Shown here one piece after another: positions 23,724 to 35,832 of a stretch of DNA of 64,000 bases. Numbering within the stretch: position 1 is the stretch's first letter; each line of letters opens with the position of its first letter. The notes beneath the pieces were generated by a model. The model was not told the DNA's origin. It was given only the letters and a program-made list of their open reading frames with translations, and searched no databases. The translations under genes were made by a program, and so were the position numbers. The stretch comes from Mycogone perniciosa (Eukaryota; Ascomycota; Sordariomycetes; Hypocreales; Hypocreaceae): NCBI GenBank assembly GCA_025331125.1, contig JAOALB010000106.1:1-64000 (forward strand), in the 5' to 3' direction.

Positions 23724-25208
23724 GGCGGATCCCTTACGTCTGCGATGCAGAACTAGTGTGCCTATGATTTGTGATGTGGAGAGGCAACTGATGGAGCGAG
23801 GTGAGTGTAAATCGAGAGCATTTATAAAATCGGGTACTCGGTACGTTCTATGTGGGAAATGCAGGATAACAGCGATGTGTATCAGGACGCTAGATGTTTC
23901 CCTTCAAGACAGGACTAACGAGACATGCAGAAAAACAAGCCCGACACCAAGACAAGAGGAGGGGAGGGCATGGTGCCGTCTAAATACAAAGCACCTCCAG
24001 AACCGAACAAGCTTTATTCATAATTCATTAGATAGCATAACTACTACATATTACCACCACCACTACCACTACCACTACCACTACTACTAACACTAGCAGT
24101 GGCACTATGAAAAGAACGGGGCGCGGAGATCACGATTCATGACCCGAAATGGGGAGACGGTTCGCTAGGGCTATCTTTGCGGTGGCACGCGATCACAGGA
24201 CTCGTGCTGCTGCCAACTGCAGGTGTCAGTTCAGTGCTGGCACCGCCTGGGCCGTTGCAACGTCAGCGCGCTCGACGCCCCCCTAACCACTACTAAGATG
24301 CTGACTCGGTACTAAGTGGTACCTAGGTAGGCATTAGTGCACCACCCCAAAGGAGGGGGAATCATGATATGATGATGTACTTCGTACGGAGTACTCCGTA
24401 AGAGACATGTCTATTCTTTTTTTGGCTCGAGTCCCATGACGCAGGCAGTGGTCAAAACTGGAACCCTGGAATGCCGATCACCTGCACAAGCCCTGCCAGC
24501 GCCAAATCGTTGTCGTTGATCACAGACATGCAGAGATGTTGTGTAACGGCGCCGCATTTTGCATCTACTCATATTCTTACCTACGCGTATGTACGAAGGA
24601 AGTATTACTCTGTCCGTGGTGCTTTGCTCGCCCTTTGATTAGCCCTGATACAACAGCAGCACAAGGGCGAGGGAGAGAGGGAGAGAGGGGGAGAGATGGG
24701 AGAGGACATACGGAGTAATACTCCCTGCTAGTAATTCATCGTTCATCGCCAACCCTTGAACTCGGACCAACAAGGGAGCAAACAAACCAAAGCAAACTCC
24801 CGTCAAGTGACCGTCAAGGGACAACCAGCCACCTCCACAAAGCCCCCATTCCCTTTGGCCCAAATCGCTTTGACCTAACCCAAGACCGCTTCTGTCCATT
24901 CTCGTCTTCTTCAACACTCAACCAACGACACTCAAATCACAGCGCGCTGTTCTATTTCATCGTATGATTACGTGACGGTTACTATTGATCTCAACCCGGC
25001 CCGGCATTTGCTGATATTGGAACCAACAACAACAGTCTGGGCTAATATAAGGTTTTTTATGCTCTTGAAAATTATTTTATATCACATAGTTCCCTTACAA
25101 ATATTGAAAAGAAGCACGCTCTCTCATTTACTTTCTAAATACAAACCATTAGCCTCATTATTGATTATCCTATCTTATTATATTCCGTGGATAATAGCAT
25201 CGCAAACA
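23724..25208. other. Intergenic, no gene seen
   Basis: Promoter side of the hypothetical basic protein, then gene-poor sequence up to the kinase-like gene. It holds a CCACTA-type repeat and a striking 24-base chain of GTACTTCGTAC and GTACGGAGTACTCCGTA at 24377-24400. The purine-rich run GGGAGAGAGG at 24670-24700 is also low-complexity. Confidence 0.6.
24052..24089. repeat. CCACTA-type short tandem repeat
   Basis: A run of CCA and CTA triplets about 38 bases long, in non-coding sequence. Confidence 0.85.
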
Positions 25209-26306
25209 TCAATCGATGAATTCGAGGAATTCTAGCTGTTTGTCTTCCTGCTCGGGTGGAACTATTTCGACAGGCTCGTCAAAATTCTCTTCCTCCTTCT
25301 GATACTCCGTAGGTCCAGCCCATCCTTCTTGCTTCTCCCATCGGGTCTTAAGCCACCCTCTAAATACTTCAATGCGTGATCGATGTGGCTGAGGAACCCA
25401 GTAGTGAAACTCTTCCGGACATCCAATCCAGTACTCATATAAAGGACTGAGAGGAAGATTATCGTCCCAGTGGGAAAAGGGCTCGGCATGTGGCTGGGTC
25501 CAGACAACAGATTTGTTGAAGTCGATAAGAAGGACCTTCTCGAACGTTTGGGCTTCCAAGTCTAGTCCGACGATCATGACGTTTCTTGGAGCAAAGTCGT
25601 GGTGGGAGACAAAATAATATAGAACTTTGCAGTGAAACTCGAGCACTTGTGCGAAGATCTCCAACCGCATTTCTGGGGAAATACGAAGGACTTCTTTGCT
25701 CTTCAAGAGCGAATATAGAGTGACGCCCTCGATATATTCCATGAGTATCATGCGGACGGGCCTTTTGGTATCGCCAATGTTGAAAGTCCACGAGCCGTAG
25801 TATTGCGGCGTAAGTTTGCCATCGACGCCGTTGGTTTTCAACTCCTCGTTTGCAGCAGCTTCTCTGCTGTAGTCAAAGTCGGCATACCACGTCACATCAT
25901 TCGGCATTGCAGTCTGACGGCACATAAAAGGGTAATAAAGAGGGTCGTAGATTTTTGCAGCAAAGATCTGATCCTTCTCATCGTCGAGGTAGCAACACAC
26001 GATCTGTGCACCATGTCCGTCTCGGCAGGCGATCTCACCGGTGATGTGAAGGCTTCGAACTGTATCCGAATGGGGTGGCGTATCCCTAACGGGATGTTGA
26101 AGGCACCATTCGCTGTGAGTTAACTGGATGATATCGTCACAGCTGGCTAATTTAGGGTCCATGTCTCTTCGATACCCACTTCCATATGGCTTTGGTGGAG
26201 TGTGTCGTCGAATAGAGAGGGTGAGTCCTTCACGGTAAGTGAAGGGCGGCCGCTGAGTGTCGGGCTGATTTTCCCACCACTGCTCGAGGGTGATCCTTTC
26301 ACCCAT
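25209..26306 (-). CDS. Fungal protein-kinase-like protein (paralog of the gene at 57.7 kb)
   Basis: Intronless gene of 365 residues. The frame reaches back to 26366, but only through non-ATG codons, so the ATG at 26306 (MGERITLEQW) is chosen. The kinase fold is readable: beta-3 lysine in FAAKIYD (K118), a helix-C glutamate in YSREAAA (E149), hinge LMEYIEG (about 189-194), a catalytic loop HHDFAPRN with D237 and N242, and a metal-binding D262 in LIDFNKS (DFN rather than DFG). HxDxxxxN also occurs in aminoglycoside/choline kinases, so small-molecule kinase activity cannot be excluded. The first 110 residues are specific to this pair (HTPPKPYGSGY, EWCLQHP). It is clearly paralogous to the 57.7 kb gene along its full length. 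All catalytic positions are present. The substrate is unknown. Confidence 0.85.
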   Translation of the reverse strand: MGERITLEQWWENQPDTQRPPFTYREGLTLSIRRHTPPKPYGSGYRRDMDPKLASCDDIIQLTHSEWCLQHPVRDTPPHSDTVRSLHITGEIACRDGHGAQIVCCYLDDEKDQIFAAKIYDPLYYPFMCRQTAMPNDVTWYADFDYSREAAANEELKTNGVDGKLTPQYYGSWTFNIGDTKRPVRMILMEYIEGVTLYSLLKSKEVLRISPEMRLEIFAQVLEFHCKVLYYFVSHHDFAPRNVMIVGLDLEAQTFEKVLLIDFNKSVVWTQPHAEPFSHWDDNLPLSPLYEYWIGCPEEFHYWVPQPHRSRIEVFRGWLKTRWEKQEGWAGPTEYQKEEENFDEPVEIVPPEQEDKQLEFLEFID

Positions 26307-29300
26307 CTTGGAAGAGTAGGAGATGGTTGCAGTTGTAGATGAGGCCGTTTTTTCTTTGGGCAGCACGTATAATTTCCATTCATTTATTCATTCACCCTTT
26401 GTTTTCTGATTGGATGCTTCCAATTTTAAGGAGGCTGGCGGCTACGAAACAATGGACCCTGCATATGTATGTATTTTTGGAGTACGGAGTACTCCGAAAG
26501 GAGACCCAAAAAAAAGAAAAGACGAAAGATATTACAGCACCAACACATCTGTTGGTTGGCTGTGTTAGTTAAAGGCACAGAGAACCTTGGGCCTGCTGTC
26601 TGGGAACAAGACGCCTAGAAGTGTTATTTTGGCCTGTACCGCAAATGCCGACTACTAATAGAGCTTGTGTACGAACCAAGGAGCGAAGCTTATGAAGCAG
26701 GCGGGTCTTCTCGCAATTTTTAGAGAGAATAAGAATTATCATCCCTTGGAAAAGGGCGGAATAAAAAAAAAGGAGAAGCGAACCAATCCGGTAGAGATAA
26801 AGAAATGCCTGGAAAATCTTCCAGTCCGGTCAAGTAACAGATCGTGGGTTACAATGGATGGATATTGCTGTGTTACCACATGGATGCTACTGACTGTATC
26901 TGGATTACTAAATAAGCAGCCGGGAGATGTTGGCCATGTGCGTGAGGTTAATAGTAGATATCTGAGCTAATACAAGCAAGCAAGTGAGTGAGCGTATTCT
27001 TACGAGATGTCTTCGCAATGTTTGGATACTATTCTATTCATTCGTCAAGGTCGTCAATCCCACGCGTGACGCGGGTCTAGACTCCACACCCACAAAGCGG
27101 CAGCGTTCTGCACACAATATTGTACTACGAGTAGGTATGGGGGGGCTACGTACATAATAATAATTGAGCTGCCTGTTACGGATAGAAAGTGGTCCATGGA
27201 AATCTCAGCCCTACGGAGTGGAGTCGTGGGCGATAGCACCCGACGACATAGATATTGCCAAAGGTGTCGACATCCCACTGTCAACCACATAAGTACACAT
27301 CCGTTCCGGCAGGGTTAGAGAAGGGCTTGGGTGTGATTTTCTGGCGGCAATTTATCTCAATAGTCGAAGCTTGCTGACCCTTACATTCAACCCTTCGTCG
27401 AGAGGATCCACAGTTGGCGATGGCGTCACAATGTCGAGTATGGAGGAAATAGGGATCTGGAGCAGAATAAGTGGTGTTTTATCACGAAATAAGCTCCCCT
27501 AGTTATAGTAAATGAAATTTATCGGAAGAATAAATGAAAAGAAAAATAGAAGTGGTTGTAAAAGCATATTTTAGGGTGTGAGTTAACTCCGATACTTCCA
27601 GAGGCAAAAAGCGAAGCGAGAGCTAAACTCCCTAATGGGAAGGACGACAGATAAATAATTTGTCAATGTCCCATTGACTTAAACTGCTGAACTACTTCGC
27701 TGAAGATCTGGCTGTTTGTTTTAGATCTTAAGGGACGGCAGTTGCTGCTTTAGCTTTGTGGTTGCATGTAAAGGGGGGGCTCCTTTTGTGGTGGCTTCGA
27801 GGGCACCAACTTGACGTAGGGACTCCCAGAGCAGCGAGTAGCGGGGGTTTCCAGCGCGAATAGCCATTGCTGCCGATCATCTTGACGGCTGCGTAAACGG
27901 TGGTGGCGTACTTCATCGATCGTGAATATAACCATACTTGGCTGATCGCCCGCCTACCGGGTAACCGTTGCTTCAACCTAGGTGTAGGTATCACAGCCAG
28001 GGTTCACAGATGGTCGATTTGTGCTCGCTACAGCCTACAAGGGTGTATTCAGTCGCTTAGAATTGCTCAATCAACATCCATTGCTCCGAGTCATTGCAGG
28101 TCCGGTATCTGAGACCGTAAGCCGCCACCCACGGCCGGCCCCGGGCTCCACTCCGGGACCATGTCGCGGTCTCCACGCTCGGACAGCGGACAGACGGACT
28201 GTCTCAATTTCCCAGCCAGCAAACGAGACAACAAAGACAAGACCAAGCAGCCATGTGACATGCCTTGAATTGCCCCAACAGGTAGCCCTTCCCTCCCTCG
28301 GATCAGGGAGCCATGAGAGGGGGTTCCGAGGATGCGAACCAACGTCCTTTTGCACATGGCCCGCTGGCGGCCGTTACCACGATTCGTCGCGCATTGATTG
28401 GCGGGATCCGGAAACCCACGTGCTGCAGGCGTAGCGAGGCATGGCCTGATCACGGCTTGCCCCATTGGCGCGGGCTGGGGTAAAAGCCCGGTTTGTCTGT
28501 TCTGATTGCCTTTCTGTAGACATTGATTGAAAAAGCAAAGAAAAAAAAGACGACACGGTGAAAAGTGAGAAGTGAGGGAGCCGAGGAGATAATCATGTCG
28601 TCATTTGTCTTTGCTTGTGGTTGTCTCTCTGCGACATTGCATGAGCTGTGGAAGCCTGAAGAGGGTGATATCGTCATTGCTGGTGGCGTTTGAAGATGTG
28701 TCGCAGGATTGCGCGATAAGGACTCCAGAGTAAGAAGCCGCCCAAGCAGAGGAAAAAGAAACAAGTGACGGTTGAGCCTTTACTTGATTCAATTGATTGC
28801 TACTCCACACTATTGCCGGTCAATCATTAACAAAGGCTACGAAGCAATATCTGTTAATGGACGCCGCTCCTTGCCTCTTACGAGCAATCCGTATACAAGG
28901 ATCATGATGACGACTCTTCGGGAGCAAACACATGCAGTGCATTTCCCTGAACCCCTACTGCATTCTGCAGCTCCATACCTATTCCGCATCCGCGGCTCTT
29001 CCTTCCTCTGCTGCCGCTCTTGTTGCAGATGGAGGAGCCTCAGCCCGCCCACATGTCCGTAGGTAGGTATGTATTTTTCTTCTGCTTGTTTCTTTTTCTT
29101 CTTCTTTCTCCCGTGCTGCTCACACTCGCTTGCATGTTTGCATGCTCCCTTGTAACAGCCCAGCCGGTCTATTTAGCATCTCAAGGCCCCTCGTTTGGCA
29201 AATTTGCTGCTATTGCTACATGCCGTCTCGTATTAGTTTCTGCCTGTCGGCCTTTCTGAGAAACAACAGCCAGGGGATACCCCAGCGCTAGGCTTGCTGG

Positions 29301-29803
29301 TCTCCTCCATCCTTTTCAATTTAGTACAGGCTACGACCCTGGGCCGCTTGCTAATACTACCTACTGCAGAGCTGCAGAGCGCGCGCGCGTCGCATCTATC
29401 AATCATATCCTGGCCGCAGCCATATTTCCCTGTTTTGACAGCATTTGACCTGTCAAAACTCCCATCACATTTTTTTTTTACAGGGTCGCCTGCCTGTACG
29501 AGTAGTATTCTTCTGGGTCGGGATATTTCTGTCCCCTCCCCCTCGTCTCCTCGTGGGCACCCGCTGGTGGGCTTGGTAAGTGTGTTTTCTGTCCACCTAG
29601 TTTTGCGCTCAATCGCTAGTGTCCGCCTATTGTCCCTTATCCAACTCCTCACCTCCAAGGGCGGGATATTTTCATCTCCGCGACGCCTTATCCTTCGTCC
29701 TCGTTACGTTGTTCTCATCCTCTCCCTCGCTCCCTTCTCGCGCTGCTGTCCGCCATCTCATGTCCGCGGACACGCTCTCTGGCCGCGTCGCTAGACTGCG
29801 ACA
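26307..29803. other. 3.5 kb gene-poor region
   Basis: No supportable gene. The overlapping frames at 28.0-28.5 kb run on both strands without recognisable content. One GTACGGAGTACTCCG element lies at 26482-26496. The last kilobase (28.8-29.8 kb) becomes strongly pyrimidine-rich on the plus strand, as expected for promoter and leader of the RasGEF gene. Confidence 0.5.
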
Positions 29804-32800
29804 ATGATCCCCCTCGAAGCTGTTCGGCAATATGCTTACAGGTCCTCAGACCGCAGCTCCTCCCGCTCCCTGCGCTCACCCTCCGGTTCCGGGACGACGC
29901 CGACTGCGGTGCGGACAGCGATACGTTCTTCAGGACTCGCCACCGGTGACTTCGCGCATAGCAGCAGCAACAGCAGCAGCAGCAGCCTCGTCGCCGCCTC
30001 TGCCGGCTCGAATCGCTCCTCGCTCCCTCTACTGCCCTCGCCGCCCAGCCCGAGCATCCGCGACTCGTTCATCTCCATTGTCGACGATCCCTTCTTCCAG
30101 CGCCTGGACAACCCCGCCGCCGCCTTCTTCGCCGACGCGAACGCCGAGCCCGAGTCTGAGACACAGCCGGCTGAGATTTCCTTTTCCTCTGCTGAGCCAC
30201 GCAGCGACAGCAATGATCAGAAGAAGCAACTGCGCTGGCCGCCTCCCCGTCGAGAGTCGTTGACAATTGGACCCTCCCAATTTTGGGTACATACTGTACG
30301 TTTGTTCTCGACTTTTTATCTCATCTCCTCCCTTCTCGAACGGATGGAACGACATATCAGGCGGATTACTCTCTCCAGAAAGCATATTATGGGCCAATTG
30401 GGACGCCATCCATGTCTTGCATCTTTGTACATGACCTTTCCCTGCGATTTGCTTCCCGGTCATTACTCCGGTTCTCTTATTGCTACTATCACTCATTTGC
30501 CGGCTCGCCCCCACCCGCTATCGCCCACTTTGGGGTCCTGTCGCGGTCCATCGCGGGGCAGTAAAACAGGGGTTGTTTGGTTCGGTTGCATTGATGAGAC
30601 CTCTCGTGCTGACAGTGACCACATTTCTCCCAGTCCCATCCCATCTCCACCATGGAGAGCTTCAACATCGCCGTCATTGGCGCCATAGGCGCGGGAAAGT
30701 CGTCCTTTGTCCAGCGAGTCATCGGTCTGCCGCGCCTGCCCATCTCCAATGCCTCCAACGCTCGCATCGTCGTCGATTCCGTTAGCCATATGATAACGCT
30801 GCTTGAGCTGGATCTGGACTCTTTCGAATTCAGCACGCCCCAGCCGATCCAATGGCCGAAGCAAATCAACGGCCACATCGTCCCCCGCGTTGATGCTGCT
30901 CTGGTACTTTACGATGTTAGGAATCAGGATTCCACCCGTGATCTCCCTGAAACCCTGGGTAGGCCTGTCTTTTGCATCGTAAACTTTCCCAATACGGGAA
31001 CTAAAAAAGCCATCGTGCTGACACTGATTTGTTGATAGCCGCCTTGACGAATTCTGGTCTTCCCGCCATATTGGTCGCATGCAAATGCGAGGGGCCTGAG
31101 GACGATTGGGAGGTTCCTGCGGACGAGTTGGCCAGCGACAAACCCTTCAAGTCGTGTCTGGCCCACTATAAGATTTCTGCGGACAACCCTGAAGCATCGC
31201 GAGCTTGTCTGGATGCGATCATTAGAGCTGCAGTTGCTCACAGAAGGGGTAGGTAGCCCCTCCAGGACATTCGCACATGCGTAAACTCGTATCTGACGTA
31301 ACTTGTATATATAGATGAGCATGGCGAGACGGTGTCGCGAAGACGCGCACAATCCGCTGCGAACCTCGAGGCTCCTCCTGATGCCAGCGTGGGGCGACCG
31401 GTGAGCCCGGCTAGACACAGCCGTGCCAGCTCGGACTACTCGCTGCTCCGTGGGTTCCCAACTTCGTCCGCCTCAGACAGTCATAGAAAACAGGCCTCCA
31501 GAAGCCCACGCCCAGGTTAGCAATCCGCGGATGAATGTGCATGCATGGTTGAAAGTGAGCTGGCGGCTGGGTGCTGACATTGCTCCGTTAGGTCTCCGTA
31601 TGGACAGGTCTGGGAGCGATTCATTCCTCGACGTAGATGAATCCGATGCGGACTCCCTCCGCTATTCTGACGATATCCCTATTCTACAGCGGAATGATGA
31701 TGCTATTGTAGAGAAACAGCCCAAAATGGCAGGTGTGCTGTTCGATGACCTGATTGATCGTCTGCTGGCACTGCGGCTTTCGAAGTCCGACATTGACTTT
31801 TTGGATGTCTTCCTTTGTCTGTATCGGAAGTTTGCCGCCCCAGGAGAGCTATTCTCCGCCATTTTATCACGGATGGATCGGGTGAGAGATGACAAAACAG
31901 CACATCACTTGACAAAAACAGCAACGCAGCTCAGAATCATCGAGACGGTGGCCAAATGGGTGTCGCTCTACCCTGGCGATTTTGCTCGCCCAGCGACGAG
32001 GCGGAACCTGGAAGATTTCATTCGGCATCTTTCAACTGAGCCGATATTCAGCATGGCTGCACGGGAAATGCAGCAAAACCTGGCCCACAATGTCATTGAG
32101 GATGATGATACAGGCTGGGCGAATGCCGATGACACCGATGACCAAGTAGCCAGCGATATCCTTTCCAGAGAACTGAGTGACATACCAGCGGGAATTAGCA
32201 CCCTTCACTTTGATGACGAGTTGTCGGATGAGAGGCCGTCAGGCAGCTCAGAGAATCTCAACAGAGTGAGTCAGGTCCAGCTTTACACCTATGAAGAGTA
32301 CGAGAAGGAAGCGGCCATTCTGGAACCGACGGATCACTTACCGATGAACAAGTTTCGGTACCGCATATTCATGGACATATCAGACGATGATATTGCGGAC
32401 GAGCTCACCCGAATCGACTGGATCATGTATTCCTCGATTCGAATTCGCGACTTCCTTCGCCATGTCAGTCTCTCAGCAAGCCAAAAGGATCACTGCAAGA
32501 GCTTGAAGAACGTCAACCGCATGGTTGATCACTTCAACCACATCGCCAAGTGGGTCGCGAACATGGTTCTCCTAAGAGACAAGGCAAAGCACCGGGGTCT
32601 GATTTTGGAGAAGTTTATGAACATCGCCATCAAGTTACGGCAGCTGAACAATTATAACGGGCTGGCGGCCGTTTTAGCTGGCATTAACGGTACGGCCATC
32701 CACCGCCTTACTCAGACCCGGAGCCTCGTGTCTGCTGAAGTGCAGAAGAAGTTTGCGCGACTGGTGATTTTGATGGGCACGCAAAAGAGTCACTTCGCCT

Positions 32801-33214
32801 ATCGGCTGGCATGGGAAAACTCGCCGTTGCCCCGTATCCCCTTTATCCCCCTCCACCGTCGGGACCTAGTGTCTGCCGAGGAGGGTAGCAAGACCTTTGT
32901 TGGCCCCAATGCTGACCGTATTAACTGGAAGAAGTTTGAGGTGCTTGGAGAAGTACTGTTGCCTCTTATGAAGAGCCAGGGCACACCCTATCCGAACCTT
33001 TCCAAGAATGACAATGTCAGGGAGTTGATCCTAGACTGTCGTATGCCCACGGATGAGGAGGTAAGCCGACACCGTCTGTCCCTGTCTGATAGGGCATATC
33101 ATTCTGACATTTGTGACATAGGAAATCTATCAACGAAGTCTCGAGGTGGAGAGCCCATCATCCGGAGGACCTCTGGAGCCTACCAGGAGGGTGTTCCCAT
33201 GGTTTCAAAGATAA
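29804..33214 (+). CDS. RasGEF with an N-terminal GTPase-like domain
   Basis: Proposed exons: 29804-30286, 30634-30958, 31039-31248, 31315-31515, 31592-33060 and 33122-33214 (926 residues, in frame). Order of parts: a Ser-rich disordered N-terminus; a Ras-like P-loop domain (GAIGAGKSS, K183) whose later motifs are weak, with ACKCEG where NKxD is expected; a Ser/Arg linker; a REM (RasGEF_N) domain starting near MAGVLFDDLIDRLLALR; an acidic insert; and the RasGEF (Cdc25) domain with VNRMVDHFNHIAKWV, INGTAIHRL and the LPLMKSQGTPYPN block. The last domain should catalyse GDP release from a Ras-family GTPase at a membrane. Intron 1 is long (347 bases) and contains no stop-free alternative; a second possible start at 30652 would give a 759-residue form that begins directly at the P-loop domain. 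Removal of the last intron gives the ending RRVFPWFQR. Confidence 0.88.
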
Positions 33215-33612
33215 AGCCTGGGGTGCAAGGAGTTTTCAGGAACATATGGGTTGAATAAATGACTGCTTTATTTATTGCGCGAGCGATTTTTGTTTAGCAG
33301 ATTCTTGCTTATTTTGAGGCTGGGCGAAAGGCGATTTCAGTAAGGCATAGACTTATTACTTCATTGTTCTATTTCCCCCCATTTTCTTTTCGAAAGACAA
33401 ATATTATCAGATGGCAACACTGGTTTTAATGATGCGGGAAGGAAGCGAGTTGGTTTTTTTGGTCTTTCTTTTCCCTTATTGGATTAACGTGGATGCATGG
33501 ATGACGTTGCTCCTGCCATTTATATATAGGTATCTCAGGAGTGCGATTTCATTTGGTGGAGTGGTTGCCAGTTGTCAATGATTAGCGATAACCGATTTGC
33601 ATATCTTTGCAG
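33215..33612. other. Intergenic, 3' flank of the RasGEF gene and 5' end of the next gene
   Basis: About 400 bases. A 56-codon ATG-started frame at 33411 is hydrophobic but not supported. The first exon of the following gene must lie somewhere here, but I could not place it. Confidence 0.4.
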
Positions 33613-35532
33613 TGCGATGATTATGGAATATTCGATTTTGATCCTCTTTTCAAACTGCCGTGATTCCCCCTCGACTCCCGAAATGCTGTTCTGCTTAACA
33701 TCAGCAAGCATACCATATCGTATGGCCCCAGAAGAACGTTCAACTCAGACCGCCGTCTCCGATTCAGCGCAATGCCCTCGTCGAGCATTGCTTTACCGAG
33801 ACTGCATTTGTCCAGCAACAACGAGCAGCAGGTCTTGGATCTCGAGCTCCAAGGATCGCTACAGCTTGAATTTTCGGACGACGACTTGAGAGTTCCATCG
33901 ACGAGCAGCCAACTTCTCGAGCTTGTAACCGAGAAGCATCTATGGATTGCGCGGACGGGGTCGTGTTATCTCAATGTCTCTGTATCCATTCAGGGCGAAC
34001 CCGTCTGGGAAGAGGATCAGATGACCAAGGTCGTAGAATGGGTTCAAGGATGCGAGGTGGGCTAGACGCTTATGGGGATGCTGCTCCTGACTGACTCGAA
34101 GGATCTAGATTTGGGATCGGCTAGGACTTCGCATACAGCACTGGGATGATCAGCCGATGCGGAGACCAGGGGAGATGTCGTTCTTTCTTCAGCATCCTGA
34201 CTTGTCGTCAGCTCTAGTAGCACCGGTGGATGCGTTTACAGCAGAATTTCAATCGGTTACTTGCACGATTGACTGCTCTGCAAGGCAAGAGTTGCCACCT
34301 ACAAAAGCGAGGAACCATAAGCGGCGAAAGTGTCGGTCACCGAAATCCGTGACCGACAAGGAGACGAGGAACGCTTCCTCGGACGATGACATTTACAAGT
34401 GCCTGGCCCCTGAAGATCAGAAGGCTATTGACAACTTTATCTTCGGTTTGAACTGGGAGGCTCCGGATGACGAGGAAAGAATTCAAGCTGAGAGAAAGGA
34501 GTCAGAACGATTGAGAATTATCGGAGACTCTTGTCACACAGAGCGAGTACGGTGCCTGCTGGAAGGGGCTTTGAGGACACTGGTGATCGGCACTGGTAAG
34601 CAGCATAAGGGGATAACGATTCACGAAAGCAATCCATCACAGGCTCTTGTACGACTAGCACCTGCAGCTTTCAACATCCCATATCTCAAGGCATGTTCGA
34701 TCATGATCGAGTGCCACATAGAAACTGACAAGGAATACAGACAGTTTCTGATCGAGCAAGTTTGTTGCCAGTTATAGCAACCTCGCTTGCCCGGATGATA
34801 AATGCGGAGTCGCCAGGCCTCAGGCAAAAAGTGGCCTCTTTTGGAACTACGTTGACGAGGAAAAGAGATGATGACAATGACGCTGGCCGGATCGTCAGGG
34901 GCATTGAGCGAGGTACATAGGACGTCCTGCTCGCAACTGTCAAGACGCCGGTCCAAAAACACAAATCAGCCACTAGGCGAGAATTTCCAGATGATATTGC
35001 ACGAAGAAGCCGAGCAATGTCAGACGGCAAGCAAAATCCCGAAATCGAGAATCGGACAGACGAAACCTCAAAAGCGGCGCCTGATATGGAGGTTACGACA
35101 GAGGCGCAAGGAAAAGTGGATGTAGAAGCCATGGATTCTCAGCAACTTTCGACAGCATTACCTCTGCAGATATACAATTATCAATTGACACCTAATTGTC
35201 AGTCATTTGCCGTCAGCGATTTATTACCTCAGTCAGACGCACTTCCGGCATCGAACGAATACACATACCATCCTTGGCCAGAGCAGAGCCCATACGCAGG
35301 GCTCTCCAGTGGGGACTACCAACGGCTGGAAGGGTGTGGTTTCTCGTTCTCACAAAGAAGCACTACATACAATCAGACCGTTCAAATGGGGGATGTACCA
35401 GCATCAGACCCCGTATCATTTTCAACCTTTGATGAGTGGCTATGTCCGGAGAAATCTGTTGGAGAGCATTTGACTTCATGTGAGACGGCAATGTTCCAAG
35501 ATGCTTGGGGAAGGGTAGCAACGGGTTTATGA
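33613..35532 (+). CDS. Unrecognised multi-exon protein, 5' exon not located
   Basis: Five exons join into one frame of 571 codons: 33613-33659, 33705-34056, 34109-34690, 34741-34912 and 34970-35532. The first begins at an acceptor (CTTTGCAG at 33612), so an upstream exon with the start codon is missing from the model. The intron at 34691-34740 begins with GC, not GT (AAG then GCATGT), and ends ACAG after a CTGAC branch site; without it two stop codons would break the frame. Visible parts: FDFDPLFKLPK near the start, a folded-looking region with WIARTGSCYLNVSVSI and VVEWVQGCEIWDRLGLR, a basic NHKRRKCRSPK patch, and a disordered Gln/Ser/Tyr-rich C-terminus. I do not recognise the family. The basic patch hints at a nuclear protein. 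Confidence 0.65.
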
Positions 35533-35832
35533 CGACAGTCAGTGAATAAAGAATCTATAAAGGCTAAAATTCCAACGCTTCGTAAATGTACAACCCATGG
35601 TGAAACATGTCGGTCCCTTGGAGCATCAAATATACTCCTCAGCTCCGAGCAACTGCACCAGTGCAGCCGATCTTCACAATGCCTCCCAGCGATAATGGTA
35701 AGATGAAATTTGGGGCATCAAGCCCAGCTCGTGATGGTATTCGAATATGGAACTTTGTCGTTTTTCCTTTCGTTTTTCGTACTCATGATGGACGTCATGA
35801 ATGTTCTTTTCCAAGTCTCCAAGGGCCAAAAC

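Noticed and set aside
28021..28465. Overlapping 137- and 124-residue frames on opposite strands
   Set aside because: Mirror-image open frames with no recognisable content, probably chance in GC-rich DNA.
29836..30213. Minus-strand frame within the first RasGEF exon
   Set aside because: Shadow of the Ser-rich coding exon on the plus strand.
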